The translations under genes and the position numbers were made by a program. Shown in pieces: positions 42,278 through 54,361 of a stretch of 64,000 bases of DNA; position 1 is the first letter of the stretch, and every line of letters starts with the position of its first letter. The notes under the pieces were generated by a model. The model was not told the DNA's origin. It saw only the letters and a program-made list of their open reading frames with translations, and did not search any database. This stretch comes from Valencia hispanica (lineage: Eukaryota > Chordata > Actinopteri > Cyprinodontiformes > Valenciidae), in contig OY747716.1 of the NCBI GenBank assembly GCA_963556495.2, positions 10,263,071 through 10,327,070 of the forward strand, written 5' to 3'.

Positions 42278-42519
42278 GTTGATAGTTCATCACAGAGCAC
42301 ACTCAACAACAAAAAGAAATATTCAAACACACACACTTCTTCTTCTGCACCATTCCACACAAGGGAGAAAACCTAAGCTTTAAACAAGTTGCCTATTAGC
42401 TATTAGCTCACCTGATTTGTTTACAGTGGTTGCACCACTCTAAACATTCTACTTAGTGTTCAGTCTACTGTAGAAATCTACACTTCATGTAGATATCAGA
42501 ACTTTAAAAACAGACTTGG

Positions 42520-42665
42520 ATTTTGGACATCCTGCCAGAAAGACAACACACCATAGGAGTTGTGATAAACTGCGGGCAAGGCGTCTCTCAAGGATGTGTG
42601 TTCAGTCCTTTACTCTTTACACTACTGATGAATGACTGTACTACTTGTATATACAAGCTATTGGG
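42520..42665 (+). pseudogene. LINE reverse transcriptase scrap (motif B)
   Basis: The short frame includes CGQGVSQGCVFSPLLFTLL, a worn RT motif B (GxPQGxxLSPLLF). Nothing else of the element is clear. Confidence 0.5.
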
Positions 42666-44314
42666 TTTAAATAATGTACAGATTAGATCTGGTAAGGTTA
42701 TTGAGCTGAGGTGATGAGGGGACAACATTTCTGTTAAAAATAAAAGCAAAGTATTTTGTCGACGTTGGTTAAAAAACCCCTGAAAATGCTATGTCTGGGG
42801 ATTTCTCTTGGAAACTCAACAGAACACACCTTACTATGACTGTTCTCATGAGGCTGAATCCACCCCCTCCATCACCACCTCCTTTTATCAGTCTGCTATT
42901 GAGAGCATTCTTATGAGTCGCTTCACGTCTTAGCATAGCAACACCATGGTGACTGACACAAAGTCTCAGCAACGTGAAGACAATGGCTGAAAGAGTCATC
43001 AGTGCACAAATTCCGTCTTTAGAGACTATTTTCAAGGAGGGATGCAAGAAGAAAGTCCTCTACATTGTTAGTGATATCACTCCATTGAATCAAGAACAGC
43101 CTCATTGCACAATATGTTGAGATGCTAATAATGGCGCCACTGGTAACCTATAGCAGGAGGTCAGCCTAGATTGGATCTCGTTGTGTTTTCTGCAGGGCTG
43201 TGTCTTGTTAAAGCTGAATGTTTCAAACATTTTTTCACTTTTTTTCCCCAATAATGTGGTGCTTGCATGAGCACTGCGGGGCAATTTTCTGTCTAAGACA
43301 TGGTTTCCTTTGGAAGAGTATTGAATGATTCATCTTTTATCATCAATTTAGCAGAGTTACCATGGGAGTGTGCAGTTTCAGGAACAGAAAAAGAAACATA
43401 AGAAGCTTGGAAATACAAAGACAGGAAATTAGGAGGAAGACAACTTATGGACCTTCACCGGGAAACTAGGATTATTGTCACTACAGCTTCTCCACTGTTT
43501 AATAGATTTAAGGAGACTCAGAACAAAAACAAGTCTTCTCAGGTCCTGACCTTGAATCTTGAAAGTATGTTTTCCATTCCTTAAATTTAAGATTCCTGGA
43601 ACTTCAAAGTAATCACAAAGCTACGATTGAGCCAGAGGAAGCTGATCTTGCATAAAAACACCAAAAATAAAACATCTGTGGAGGAAGTATAACAAAAGAG
43701 ATGGCTTTTAAGTTGTTTTAAAAAAATCTTTTTTAGGTCTTTTGTCTTCCTCAGTTTAGGCTTTATTGGTCTGCAGAAACAGCAAAAACAAAGAAAAGAA
43801 ATGCAGCAGGGATAAATGTCACAATAAATTAGCTGTTGTCTCCCAACAATGCATCACCACCACCACCACCACCGCCGCTGCTGCTGCTGCTGCTGCTTCA
43901 GAGCACTGAGCAGCGCTGTTTGTAACAGGGAGGGTGTGCTGGTAGTGACATGATAAAAAATAAATAAAATGTGGGTTGCTTTATGTGTGTGAAAGCGTTG
44001 AACCGTGTAATAAGCAGTGAAGTCTCTTGCTGGGAGAGCGCTTCCCTTACACTGTTATTTATTTATCTCCGCCTCCTAATGTGGGGTTCTTTGGAGACCC
44101 TTACAAAGCTCAGATTAAAGCCAGAACACTGATTGAGAGGAAGACTTTGTTTGAACTGAGATGCACCTAAAAAAAAAAAAAAAAAAAAGTCCAGAACAGA
44201 CCCGTTTAATTGTATCCTGTAAATAACGAGATGTCTTATCTTTCTCAAGGCTGTTTAAAAGGCTTAATTTGAGCGGGATGATCTATGCAAAGATATTACA
44301 GTTACATCCAACTG
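42666..44314. other. Unrecognised, with a triplet repeat
   Basis: Contains the CAC/CTG repeat at 43,854-43,897 and an A18 run near 44,170. No gene or transposon seen. Confidence 0.4.
43854..43897. repeat. (CAC)n-(CTG)n trinucleotide repeat
   Basis: Seven CAC units run through CGCCG into about seven CTG units. Confidence 0.95.
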
Positions 44315-44520
44315 ATACTGTACATACAATGCCCATAAAAAATACAAATTCACCCTTTTGGATGTTGTAACATTTTTATTGCATTTACAAATCAGTCATG
44401 ATTAACAAAATGTGTCTTTTTTTAAAAAACACACAAAACCTTTTTACAAAAAAACCTTTAATGTCAAAGTGAAAACTGGTTTCTTCAAAAATAATGACAA
44501 TTAAATAATAATATAACTGG
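44315..44520. mobile_element. Tc1-like terminal repeat
   Basis: Reads ACAATGCCCATAAAAAATAC, AAATTCACCCTTTTGGATG, TTGCATTTACAAATCAGTCATG. It is the inverted relation of the end at 32,575-32,675. The partner end was not found. Confidence 0.5.
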
Positions 44521-44931
44521 CTGAAAATAACAGGAAGGCCTCTTTCTTTCTGTCCTTCTTTCTTTAGTTTTTTATCTTTTCAAAAGAAAGAAGAAAAAGG
44601 GAAGATTGTTGAATTTTTCCCTTGGTCAAGCAATGTCGGAAATCTATTTGAGCAAAAAATATAAGATTTATAATGGAGAAAATATTGACTGTGTCAAGCT
44701 TTTCAAGCGTATGTAAAGACCAAGATTGGCATTAGAATATAAATATTATTTCAAAATGGATGAGCTGGATGTTTTTCAAAATCTCTTTGATTAGGAAAGT
44801 GTTTTGTTTACTTCAAAAAATTAAGAATTTTTATTTATGAGTGTGTTGATTTGAGTTAAATGTTTATATGGATCACTATTAAGTGAATAAATGAGTTAAA
44901 AAAATATTTCTAAAGATAAAAAAAATATTTT

Positions 44932-45051
<120 letters not shown>

Positions 45052-45070
45052 TTTAAAGCTCTACCTACAT

Positions 45071-45817
45071 TCCTTTAATGATTCATGGGTAATTCCACCT
45101 CTTAGTGAAATGTGGTCTGTAGCCATCAGAGTTGGATAAATCAGAAAAAGCATTATGTAACCAGCCCAGTCATTCTCCTAATCTGCCAGCTGTCCATTAG
45201 CTTTATCTTAGCTTAGACAATGTAAGTGAATGGCCAGAGTTAGCATTTTGTGTGCAAAAGTCCTGAAAATTACTCAATTATGACCCTATATCCCTGGTGA
45301 CCTCAATAATCATATCAATATAATAAGAGTAGAATTGTGACATCTGCCTGACATAGTCATTTCCAGGTTTACTGTATAAAAGTTACAACATTTTTACCCT
45401 AATGAGAGTAAACTTTAAGTTTTGTAGAGTAAATCACTTTTAGGTGTCTTCTGCGTTCGCTGTGTCATATCCTTGCGCCTTGCAGCGGTAGTTTACAGCG
45501 GTGCTTTGTCGAAATATAGTCCCACGTCTAAATCAGCTCCTGTAATTCCTTGAGGTTACATATCATTTTCATTTGCAATCGCTATGATTATTGAGGTCAC
45601 CAGTAAACATTTGGATCATTGAGTAATTTTAATGACTTTTGCACATGAAATGCTAGGTGTTACCATGCACTTACATTGTTTATGCTAAGCTAAAGCAAAC
45701 GGACTGCTGCCAGATTAAGAGAATGGGTTGGTTATAAAAAGCTTTTTCTCTTTTATCTAACTCTGGGGAAAATGGCAACAGACTAAATTTCACTTATGGG
45801 TGGAATATCCCTTTAAG
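45071..45817. mobile_element. Foldback-like element with long inverted arms
   Basis: The left arm from 45,087 (GGTAATTCCACCTCTTAGTGA) and the right arm to 45,816 (TCACTTATGGGTGGAATATCC) pair, and the pairing goes on through AGAGTTNGATAAA, GTGCAAAAGTC and GGTGACCTCAATAATCAT. Arms are roughly 250 bp with scattered mismatches around a ~200-bp centre. No coding. Confidence 0.75.
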
Positions 45818-45954
45818 CACAAAGTGCGATCACCTTTTGTATTTTTCCCTGTTCTTAAAAGTTTAAGTGGTGTAAAAAAATAAAAAATACACTGTGTGTT
45901 TAACATGGAGGAGGGTCACAGGTGTTCAACACTTTCTGCCACACTCTTGCTTGT

Positions 45955-46175
45955 AATAAATAATAGATTCCTTTGTAAATGTAAATGTAAATGTAGTCCT
46001 GCAGTTGTAATTGCACTGAAAGGTAGTTTTACAAAATGATTAAAGGGTTGAATACAAATGGACGTCACATCTTTTAGATTTTGATTTGAGAACAGTTTTG
46101 AAAACAGTGTATTTTTTTCCCCTTTCACTTCACAACAGTGGACTACTTTATGTGTGCGTGTGTGTGTATATATTG
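45955..46175. mobile_element. Tc1-like 3' end relic
   Basis: AAAGGGTTGAATACAAATGGACGTC, TTAGATTTTGATTTGAGAAC and CCCTTTCACTTCACAACAGTGG are typical of the end of a fish Tc1 family. Confidence 0.5.
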
Positions 46176-48145
46176 TTTGAAATGTACATAAAATAGATTG
46201 AAGTGTGAGGTTGGAATGTGTTGGGAACCAGCCATGAAGGACTGAACTGCTTTAGAGACATTCAGTTTACCATCTGGGTATTCAGTGACTGAAATTCTGA
46301 CCGACGAATAAGCCTTGACCCTGACTTATTTATAATTCTGCAGAAGGAATCTAAATATTTATTGATTCTCAAAAAAGACGCTGTCTCTGATCCCGCCGCT
46401 GAACCGATGCTGCTTCACCGATGCTGCTTCACCGTCCAGAGACAGAAGACAGCTCCAGACATGCTGCCCTGCCCTGCCGCTGCAGCTGTTCTTTGTTCCT
46501 CCAATCAGCGCTGCTGTCACTGCTCGCTCAGTGGCCATGACGGAACTGCTATTTCTAAATGTTCTATAGTTCCGTTGCACTTGTTTCATCAGGTGTTGAA
46601 ATAAAGATTTTAAAATGAACACATGGTTTATGATCTACACTGAACCCATAGTTGCAACATTGTCTTTTTTTAATGACTTAGAATGACTTGAAATCTGAAA
46701 TTTAAGACTTGGGACTTGACTTAAAACTTGCCTGCCTTGACTTGAGACTTGACTGACAGTTATTTCATGTTCATTCGTAAATAGTTTGGTGCTGCTGTGA
46801 GTAATTCACAACATATTTTAGTGCAAACTAATCTTGATTAGTTGAAAGCTAATTTGGCCTCATTTCCAAATTCCTCCTAAAGAAACCTGCTTTCTCAACA
46901 TTCACACCTCATACTGAACTGTGACATCATTGCATCGTTGTTAACGGTTCTGTCCTTATTAGCTACAATTTACTGTTTTACTTTTTGGTAGTTGATTAAT
47001 TTTCATGATTCTTTCATCTTTTACTCATGAGTTGAGTGTTACTAGCCTAGTGTGTAGTGTGTAATGAGTCAGGAGTTTTGGTCTGTGTTGTGGTTGTGCT
47101 TTAACATCAGTTCCACAGATGATCCACTGGAGGGCGCAGCAGAGGCACCAGTTCCAGCTCTCAGCTCCACTAGGTGGAGACTCCTCTAGACCTTGGTAAT
47201 TTTCTGCTGTGTATTTATTGTAAACATTTTTTTTAATTGAACTGCCTGTGTTGTTATCTGCTCCACTAAGTTAGGGCGGAGGCATGGGCATAAAGGACCT
47301 GGGGTACGCGTATCCCTGTACCTCTTGTGTCGGGGCCCTCGGTTCCCCGCACTTTTTTTTAAACTGCCGTTTCATCCGTTAATATGCGGTAACGTATTTA
47401 TATAATAAAGAATAAATCCAATTCTCTTTCGTTTCTGTGCAGAACTTTACTGCTTTCCACATATTTCAAACAAATTCTGCACAGGTGGAAAGAGAATACA
47501 TGTGGCTGAGGAAGAATATCTATAGCAAATCTCTACTACTTATCCTAATTCTATTTCAAAATTTTGCTGTCTAAATTTTTATTTACCTTTAATGCCATAA
47601 TAGTAAAGACCAGAGTCAGGGAGGAGACATGAGACCAGCAGCAGGAACGATGATGCAGGGTCTTCTCAGGTAAGGAGAAATTAGAACTTGCTGAGAGAAA
47701 CCAGTCAGGTATCAAGGCCGGGTTTTCACAGATATTTCAGAATTACTCTCATTCCCCCTCCTCATTAGGTTTTGTCTATACTTTAATAGGTAACCCACCA
47801 GGATCGACCATCCTGAACCTTCTTTTGTTTATTGGTTTTTAGATCCTTTAGCCATCATTAGCCATATTTCATGGTTTCATTCCACGGCTAGAAATCAGCT
47901 TCCTCACTTCATCCTCTTCCTCCTACTACAAACTGATCCACTCATCCAAGACTCCATTCAAACTCACCTTATGCGTCGTCTTCCTGAACTGAACCTTCAC
48001 CATCATCTTCATCAGTGGGTCTCCTGTGTGCCCTCCAACTCAGCTTAGTGAGGAATACTCTTGTTTAACCTTTAATCGTTACAAAACTTCCCAGCTCACC
48101 TCTCAGCCGACCTTCAGCCTCCGGATCAGCCACCACACCGATCGT
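46176..48145. other. No recognised gene
   Basis: 46,400-46,428 has a tandem GATGCTGCTTCACC duplication in an otherwise unique GC-richer patch ending in AATAAAG. 47,585-48,145 is C/T-rich and may be the worn left part of the LTR end that follows. Confidence 0.4.
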
Positions 48146-48396
48146 CTCCTTGCCCCGCCCACTCCCCATCTGGCGCTTCCTCTTCATCCTCTCAAAAAGC
48201 CTTCATCTCCACAACTCAGCTCTGTGTTACAACTCAAACTCATCTACCTATTCAATTACAGCTTTTCTGGTCCCGGTCCCCACCTGTCTCCAGATCCACC
48301 CTTCACAAATCATCTTTTCAATAAACTTCTTAAAATATTTCTGGTCTCCTGAGAGTTTTGTGCATGTGGGTCAAACAGTTACCTAAAACACTGACA
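48146..48396 (+). mobile_element. LTR 3' end (partial)
   Basis: AATAAACTTC (about 48,320), TGCATGTGGGTCAAACAG and the end ACACTGACA resemble the last part of the LTR at 41.6-42.3 kb. No left end or duplication found. Confidence 0.45.
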
Positions 48397-50244
48397 TGGT
48401 GAGTTAGTGTATTGAATTATTTTAACTGGAAGGTTGAATTATGTTTGTTAATAAACTATTAAACATCAGAAAGAAGTTACTGTTTTTATTCTGTATATGT
48501 GTAGAGCTATGCTGTTTGAGAATGCCAGCACTGAACTTAAATCCTTCATCTATGGTTATCAGGCAGGTATTCAAAAGCAATAACTGAGACTAAAAACTGT
48601 TTGGCTATTATTTCCTGATATCCAAGTGGTGCCCCGACCTGGTCATTTTGATCTAAATTACTAATTTTAGTAATTATTTATTAATAGTTATTCATAGCCA
48701 AGCCAAAGCAAACCTTTTGTTGCATAGCAAAATGTAAAATATCTTGCAAAATGATGTGCACAACTGTTCAGTTATGGCTCTCCATGACCCAAAACAGGAT
48801 TGAGATGGTACAGGAGCACATCTTCAAAGATGTTTGTTTTGAGCAAATTCAATTCATCATTATTTTTGAGGAGGTCTTTATGGGTACATTTCTTACTGCA
48901 TGCCTAATCTGGCTTGAACAAAAACGTTGGATATGCATGAGAACTTCATATACAGTAGATTTCCATATGGTTTGGTCCATACAGCAGTCAGAGTCCTTGC
49001 TCCCTTCTCAGAGGGAGGGTCAGCCAGCCAGACCGAAGACCTCGGCTCGCTTTGATCTCCGTGGCAGGCTCGAGAACAACCTTTGGCATTGACAGAAAAC
49101 AGCAGCTGAGGAAATGTTCACCCCATCCCTCCTACCCATCAGACATCCATCGGCTGTCTCCAGGTTTTAACAGAGACTTTACCCAGCGTTAGCACTCAGA
49201 AAAAACACAGTTTGAAAGGAGGAAAAGTGTGTGTTTGTATGTGAATTACCATACTTTTCTGTCTTTTTTTTTTACCTGAAACCTCACTCTCCCTCCACTC
49301 CAGCTACTCTGGGACCTCCTAATCACACTCCCTTTGCAGTGACCCGTTAGTGATAAAAGTTAAAACACTTGTCGTTTAACAGCAGGGCTTTTCAGCTGAT
49401 GGGTTCACTCCCCCCCCCCTTCTTTTTATTTTCATTCCTCTTAGAAACACTTGGACATGAAATAAAATTGTGCTTTGACTGAGCAACTTTCAAAACTCAC
49501 TTATCCATCATCTGCAAACGGTTACTCAAATCACACTCTGAGCAGTTGGCATCACCCTGTTAAAAGCCAAGCGCAGCACCACCCCCCCATCCCCACCCGT
49601 TTTCCTCCACCATTCACCCCCTGCGGACCAGCAAACACTGCCACAAATGTCTTAATGGCTCCCTTCCTTCATTTCCCCCTTCCACGGCGTTATGAATTTT
49701 AGATGGCTCCTGTTTAATTTACTGCAGCAGAATGTCAAGCATTTTGCTGAAAACTGCTGAGGGCGAGCCGCCTGTCTCTGCAGTAGATGAGGTTTGGAAC
49801 TAGCATTATCGCTCGCCTCTTGCAAAGCAAAAAAAAAGAAAAAATCTCCCCTACTCAACAGGTAATCAGACATACTATAAAAACCTGAGGCAAGTGGCAA
49901 AATCTCCAAGGCAAAGTCACCTTGGGACCCCCATCTGTCAGAGCATATGTTCCTGTGCGCCCGTCTGCATGGAAAACAGACCCGAGTGCTCTGCATGCCA
50001 GTTCTCCTGCATATTCCACTAATCGCACTTCTGTAGCTGCTTTGTCTATCGATGGTTAGGATTCAAGTCAGTTTGCTTGTATCAGAGGAAAACTGATAGG
50101 GTCCTTTCCTTTGTTGCAATAGTCAGCAATTTCCTTCTAAACAAACAAAAAATCTACATATATAAAACTGTTCAATTAAAATCTAAAAAAGGCAATCACC
50201 AGTGTTTGCATAAACCCTGATCCAAGTACAGTTATTTACACATA
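48397..50244. other. No recognised feature
   Basis: Mixed-composition DNA with a C10 run near 49,410 and a T run near 49,265. No transposon ends or coding similarity seen. Confidence 0.4.
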
Positions 50245-50845
50245 AACAGTTTAATTCAATTAAAAAATACTCTATTCTTCCCAAAGGGAAATTAAATGTT
50301 GTCATAACTCATATCATCCAAATATCCCAGCTGTGGGGAGGAAGGTGCTCTGGTAGCAATCAGTCTTTCAACGAATCCTAAGAGGCCTCTGAGTGAAGAC
50401 ACTGTTGCTGATAGTCTTAGTACTGTCATGATATGCTAAGAGCTCAATATCCATTGACAGAGATGATATTTCACAGTATCGTTTCATGGAAGACACCATC
50501 AGTTGTTGGCAAGCGCTGCTAATCCACCTCATTTGCTTTTGCTGGTCCTGTTTAAATCCCTGCCTGGCCATATGGGTAATAAGCCGGGCAGAGAGATGTT
50601 GGACTGGGGGATATGATCTTTGGCCGCTGTGACTGATGGGAGCGATGGTTTGAACCTCTTCCTTCTCTCCCTGCTCTTTAGTCCTGCCCTGGATCCACGG
50701 AGCCTCCTTTTCAACTCCTCTGGGATTTGGTGTCATAGTTCAGGAATTATTTGAGCTTTCGAGATACTAATCAGCTGCTCCGATTTGTAAAAAACCCCAA
50801 CAACAACACATAGTTGCTATGGCTGTGCATCATAACAACTGTCCT
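50245..50845 (-). mobile_element. Rex1-type LINE with internal deletion
   Basis: On the minus strand it begins like the LINE at 29,372 (TTATGATGC, CGGAGCAGCTGATTA), has the AGRAG/RRKRFKPSLPS-like endonuclease start, then jumps near 50,415 to the 3' end (CTAAGAGGCC..., TTCCCTTTGGG, AATTGAATT). Most of endonuclease and the whole RT are missing. Confidence 0.7.
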
Positions 50846-51439
50846 AAAGTAAAAGAATAAGACCAAATATATTTCCAGCTGCACAGCATCCAAAACCAGA
50901 GCAAGACTTGTACAAGTAGACTAATCAGAATAAACGTGACGGAGCTACTCCAACATGTTGTCTACACGAGTGACACAATTCTAGAGAGGTTGAAAGTGTT
51001 CAAACTTTTTATTTTGGAATATATATACATGCATATATCCTTTGCAGCACCAACAACTGTCTCACTGTTTCTCAGTGGTTGCATTGAAAGAGTTTGACAC
51101 GTACATTTGCACCTGCAATTGTTCAACACCTACTGCAAATCATGTTTGTCGGCAAGATTCAAAGTTGTTCAATTAATTAAACTAACATCACAAGGATTTT
51201 AATCTAATTCCACCATAAATCATATTCTCAATGGCTGCTCCTAGTTGTTCAACCCCGTCAATAATATTTTTCATAAGATTTGCAAATCCGCTGTGGCCTC
51301 AGACATACTTGATGCACTCAATAAAGAGCTTCATTTGTTGCATCAGGAGTGCTTCAAACAGAACACCTTGCATAACAGGAATTGTTCTAGAAAGGTAAAA
51401 GAAAAGAGTGTTGCCCTGCACAAATTAAGAAAATGATTA
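50846..51439. other. No recognised feature
   Basis: AT-rich spacer; a 63-codon frame at 51,245-51,436 has no domain. Confidence 0.4.
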
Positions 51440-52110
51440 ATACAAAAAATAGACAGCAAAGGCTTTAATAGTACCTAGAAGAATGTCAGCTGTCATCAGA
51501 GTGCTGAAAAGGCCAGGGGTTAAAAACCTTCAACTTACTACAATAGACCTGCAGCAAGACTTTTCAGCAGCAGCTATTGGGTTTTCTGTTCCTTCGTTAA
51601 GGCACATAACTGAACCTTGAAGACCTCCATGTCTGAACTATTAAGATATACACCACTACTTACGTGAGCTCACAAGAACAGTTGGCATCAGTTTGCTCAC
51701 AACTTCAAAATTAGCCGAAGAGGTTTGAGATTTTGTTTTGTGGAAAGATGAATAAACATGCATGGTTCTGGCCTTTGGATCAGCAGTATATCTGGAGGAG
51801 GAGCCTGTGCATCATTGGACCTTCAAACGGGACAATGATCCAAAGCATATCTCTAAGTCCACCAAGGCTTGGTTGCAGAAGATATCAAACAGCCATTATA
51901 GTCGCCTGACCTGAATTCAGACTTGTTGAAAATCAGTGGTGGAATTTTGAAAAAGGCGGTAGCAGCACACAAACCCAAGAATATGAATGAACTGGGGGGC
52001 TTTTTTAAAGACTCCTCAGGAAGTCTTAGAGAAGCAATGAATCATGTTTGCAGCAGACCATAGCAGCAAACGGGTTCCCTACTGAAGAATTGAATCATTT
52101 GGAGATGGCA
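51440..52110 (+). pseudogene. Tc1-like transposase relic
   Basis: Contains the coding phrase RDNDPKHISKSTKAWLQK (second catalytic Asp of the DDE/D triad), then SPDLN in another frame where the third catalytic residue should follow, and a worn KKAVAAHKPKN-like stretch. Multiple stops and frameshifts. No terminal repeats were identified. Confidence 0.65.
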
Positions 52111-52699
52111 ATTATCTTTAAAAGAGGAGAAACTAAATGAGACATGAACCGTATTGAGCTGCTGAAATTGTTCTTGTTTGAATGTTGACCGTGAACAAAA
52201 GGTTTGTGAAGGACTCATTTGTTTGTTTGTATAGCTTTCCTGAGGAAAAAGGTAAAATAAAAATAACACGTTCTTACTGGAAGCTCTTTCATTTGCATGT
52301 GGTAGATAGCGCTGTTTTGTAGCCATTAAAGGATGGAATAATGAGACAAAAGTGACAAAGCAACAAACTAACCACTTGTTCTTCCACTACATCTGTATAA
52401 TACAGAAATGGGTGTAATTAATTGTTTGAAATCAATTTGAAATAATTAAATTGGAAGGTTTTCAATTCTTCTGATTTATGTGGCTCCACTTTTCAACAAA
52501 TGCCATCTTGATGCTGCATTGATTTTATCTTTACTTTTGGTAACTGTTTTTTTTTTTTTTCAAAAACACATGGTCCACGGTAAAGACAGGCGTGGTACAA
52601 TGATGAGATGCCATGTGTGAAATAAAGTAAATGTTCATTACTAAACCCTCCACAGTCATCTTTTAGTGGAGTCATACTGCAAAGGAAACAATTTGGAAC
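52111..52699. other. No recognised feature
   Basis: AT-rich, includes a T14 run near 52,550. Confidence 0.4.
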
Positions 52700-53770
52700 A
52701 AAAGTAACTCGGTCACGGAGTGGCTAGAGACCGAGGACCACGCATAGTGAGGCGCATATAGAGTACAGAAGTCTCCAACCGTCTGCAGAATAAATAGCTC
52801 CAGACTTCCAAACTTCATGTGGAGTTCGGATTAGCTCGTAAAACGCACATAGAGAGCTTCATGAAATGGCTGTCTATGACCAAGCAGCTGTAATCATACC
52901 CAACATCACTGGGCGCAATGCAAAGTGTTGGACGCAGTGGATTCAGGTGAGATGTGTTTACTGGGTTGACAAATCACACGGCAAATTGATGGATTATGAC
53001 TGCATTCTGTCAACTTTTGGTGGATGGGGAGATTGTAGTGTAGGATATTTTTAGGGTATCAACGAAAATAAGGGCTAGCCACAAATTTCCTGGCTTGGCC
53101 CCTTTAGTTCCAGTGGAAGATAGAATTAATTTGAATAAAGGGATTGGAATATTAATTGGATTTAAAATTGAAAAGAAATGTTATTATTGTTGTGCTAAAC
53201 ACAAATATTATCAGGCTGCTTACAGAGGCCGATCAAGAATCCGGATTAAAATCAATGAAAGAGCCCAGATACAAAGCCAAAAATTCCCTACAGTGCTGCA
53301 CAATACTATAAGTTCTACCCACAGATTCAACCAGTATGATATTCCACAATATCATGGTTTCTGCACAAATATAATGACAAATAGCAATCCTGAGCGAAAA
53401 GGAATTTCAACAGTGATTATTGCACATCATAAACAAGGTCCTGATTGGGATGAAAAACACTTGAAGTGAGAAAAAAGTGTCATGTCGGTGGTGCAGCATT
53501 TTTAACAGGTGATGGTCCATGCAGTTTCAACATGACTGCACAACAGTGCAAGAAGCAAGGTCCATAAGGACATGGATGAGTGAACTTGGTGAGGAAAAGC
53601 TTGCCTGTCCTGCACAGTGTCCAATATTCAGTGCCTGACCTCACAGTTGCTGTCCTGGAAGAATGGTCAAATATTCCCTCAAAAACACTGAGGCTTTGTG
53701 GACAACCTTCCCCAAAGAGTTAAAGCTGTTCTACCTGTAAAAGCAAAATGTGGACGAGCCCCATGTTAAG
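52700..53770 (+). pseudogene. Tc1-like transposase relic with inserted open segment
   Basis: The left part (52,866-53,110) keeps ITGRNAKCWTQW, worn CDKSHGKLMDYDC, FGGWG and LAPLVPVE of a Tc1 transposase. The right part (53,515-53,760) resumes with TTTCAACATGACTGCACAACAG, AGCAAGGTCCATAAGGACATGG and AGTGCCTGACCTCACA. Between them, where about 90 bp are expected, lie ~390 bp of unrelated sequence that happen to be open (53,095-53,469). The catalytic triad cannot be read. Confidence 0.65.
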
Positions 53771-54096
53771 ACCTATGTATAAATGCTGAATTATTATAAG
53801 AGTTAATGTGTGTAAAAGCAAGAATCTTAATGATTTGGCCGAATAGTCTATGATTTTTTTTTTGGTGTACTTAAGATTTTCTAAGACTTTTCTAATTTGA
53901 TCATATATTTTTCAATTAATGATAATATAATGAATATGTGATGTGAGGATTTGTGCAATGATTTTACTATCCTGTAAAGAGCAAATATTTATGTAAGTAA
54001 ATGGAAGAGTTTAAGTATTTTGGTGTCTTGTTTGCAATTGGTGGTAAGATGGAGGTGAGTTGAGCTTCCTGATGAAATGAGCTTCCTCATCTTCAT
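53771..54096. other. No recognised feature
   Basis: AT-rich spacer. Confidence 0.4.
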
Positions 54097-54350
54097 CGAA
54101 AGGAGTCAGTTAAGGGCATGTGATCAGGATGCCTCCCTGTTGACTCTCTTTGGGGGTCTTTTAGGCAAATCCCACTGGCAGGAGAACCTGGGGCAGACCC
54201 AGAACCCGCTGGGGGGACAGTATCATATCCCTTCTGGCCTGTGAATGCCTTGGAATCCCTCAGAATGATCTTGAGTGTGTCATGGGGGGGTTCCCTCCTG
54301 AACCAGTTACCCCCACAGCCCAATCTCAGATAGACCATGAATGGATGGAT
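54097..54350 (+). mobile_element. RTE-type LINE 3' end
   Basis: Contains GATCAGGATGCCTCCCTG, AATCCCACTGGCAGGAGAAC, GGGGCAGACCCAGAACCCGC, CCTTGGAATCCCTCAGAATG and the tail ATGGATGGATG. Matches the well-known teleost RTE 3' end; no coding part left. Confidence 0.75.
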
Positions 54351-54361
54351 GCTCTTACTCT

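Noticed and set aside
46362..46604. 80-codon Cys-rich frame ending before AATAAAG
   Set aside because: Considered as a retropseudogene, but no known protein is recognised, the opposite strand is open as well, and no A-tail follows.
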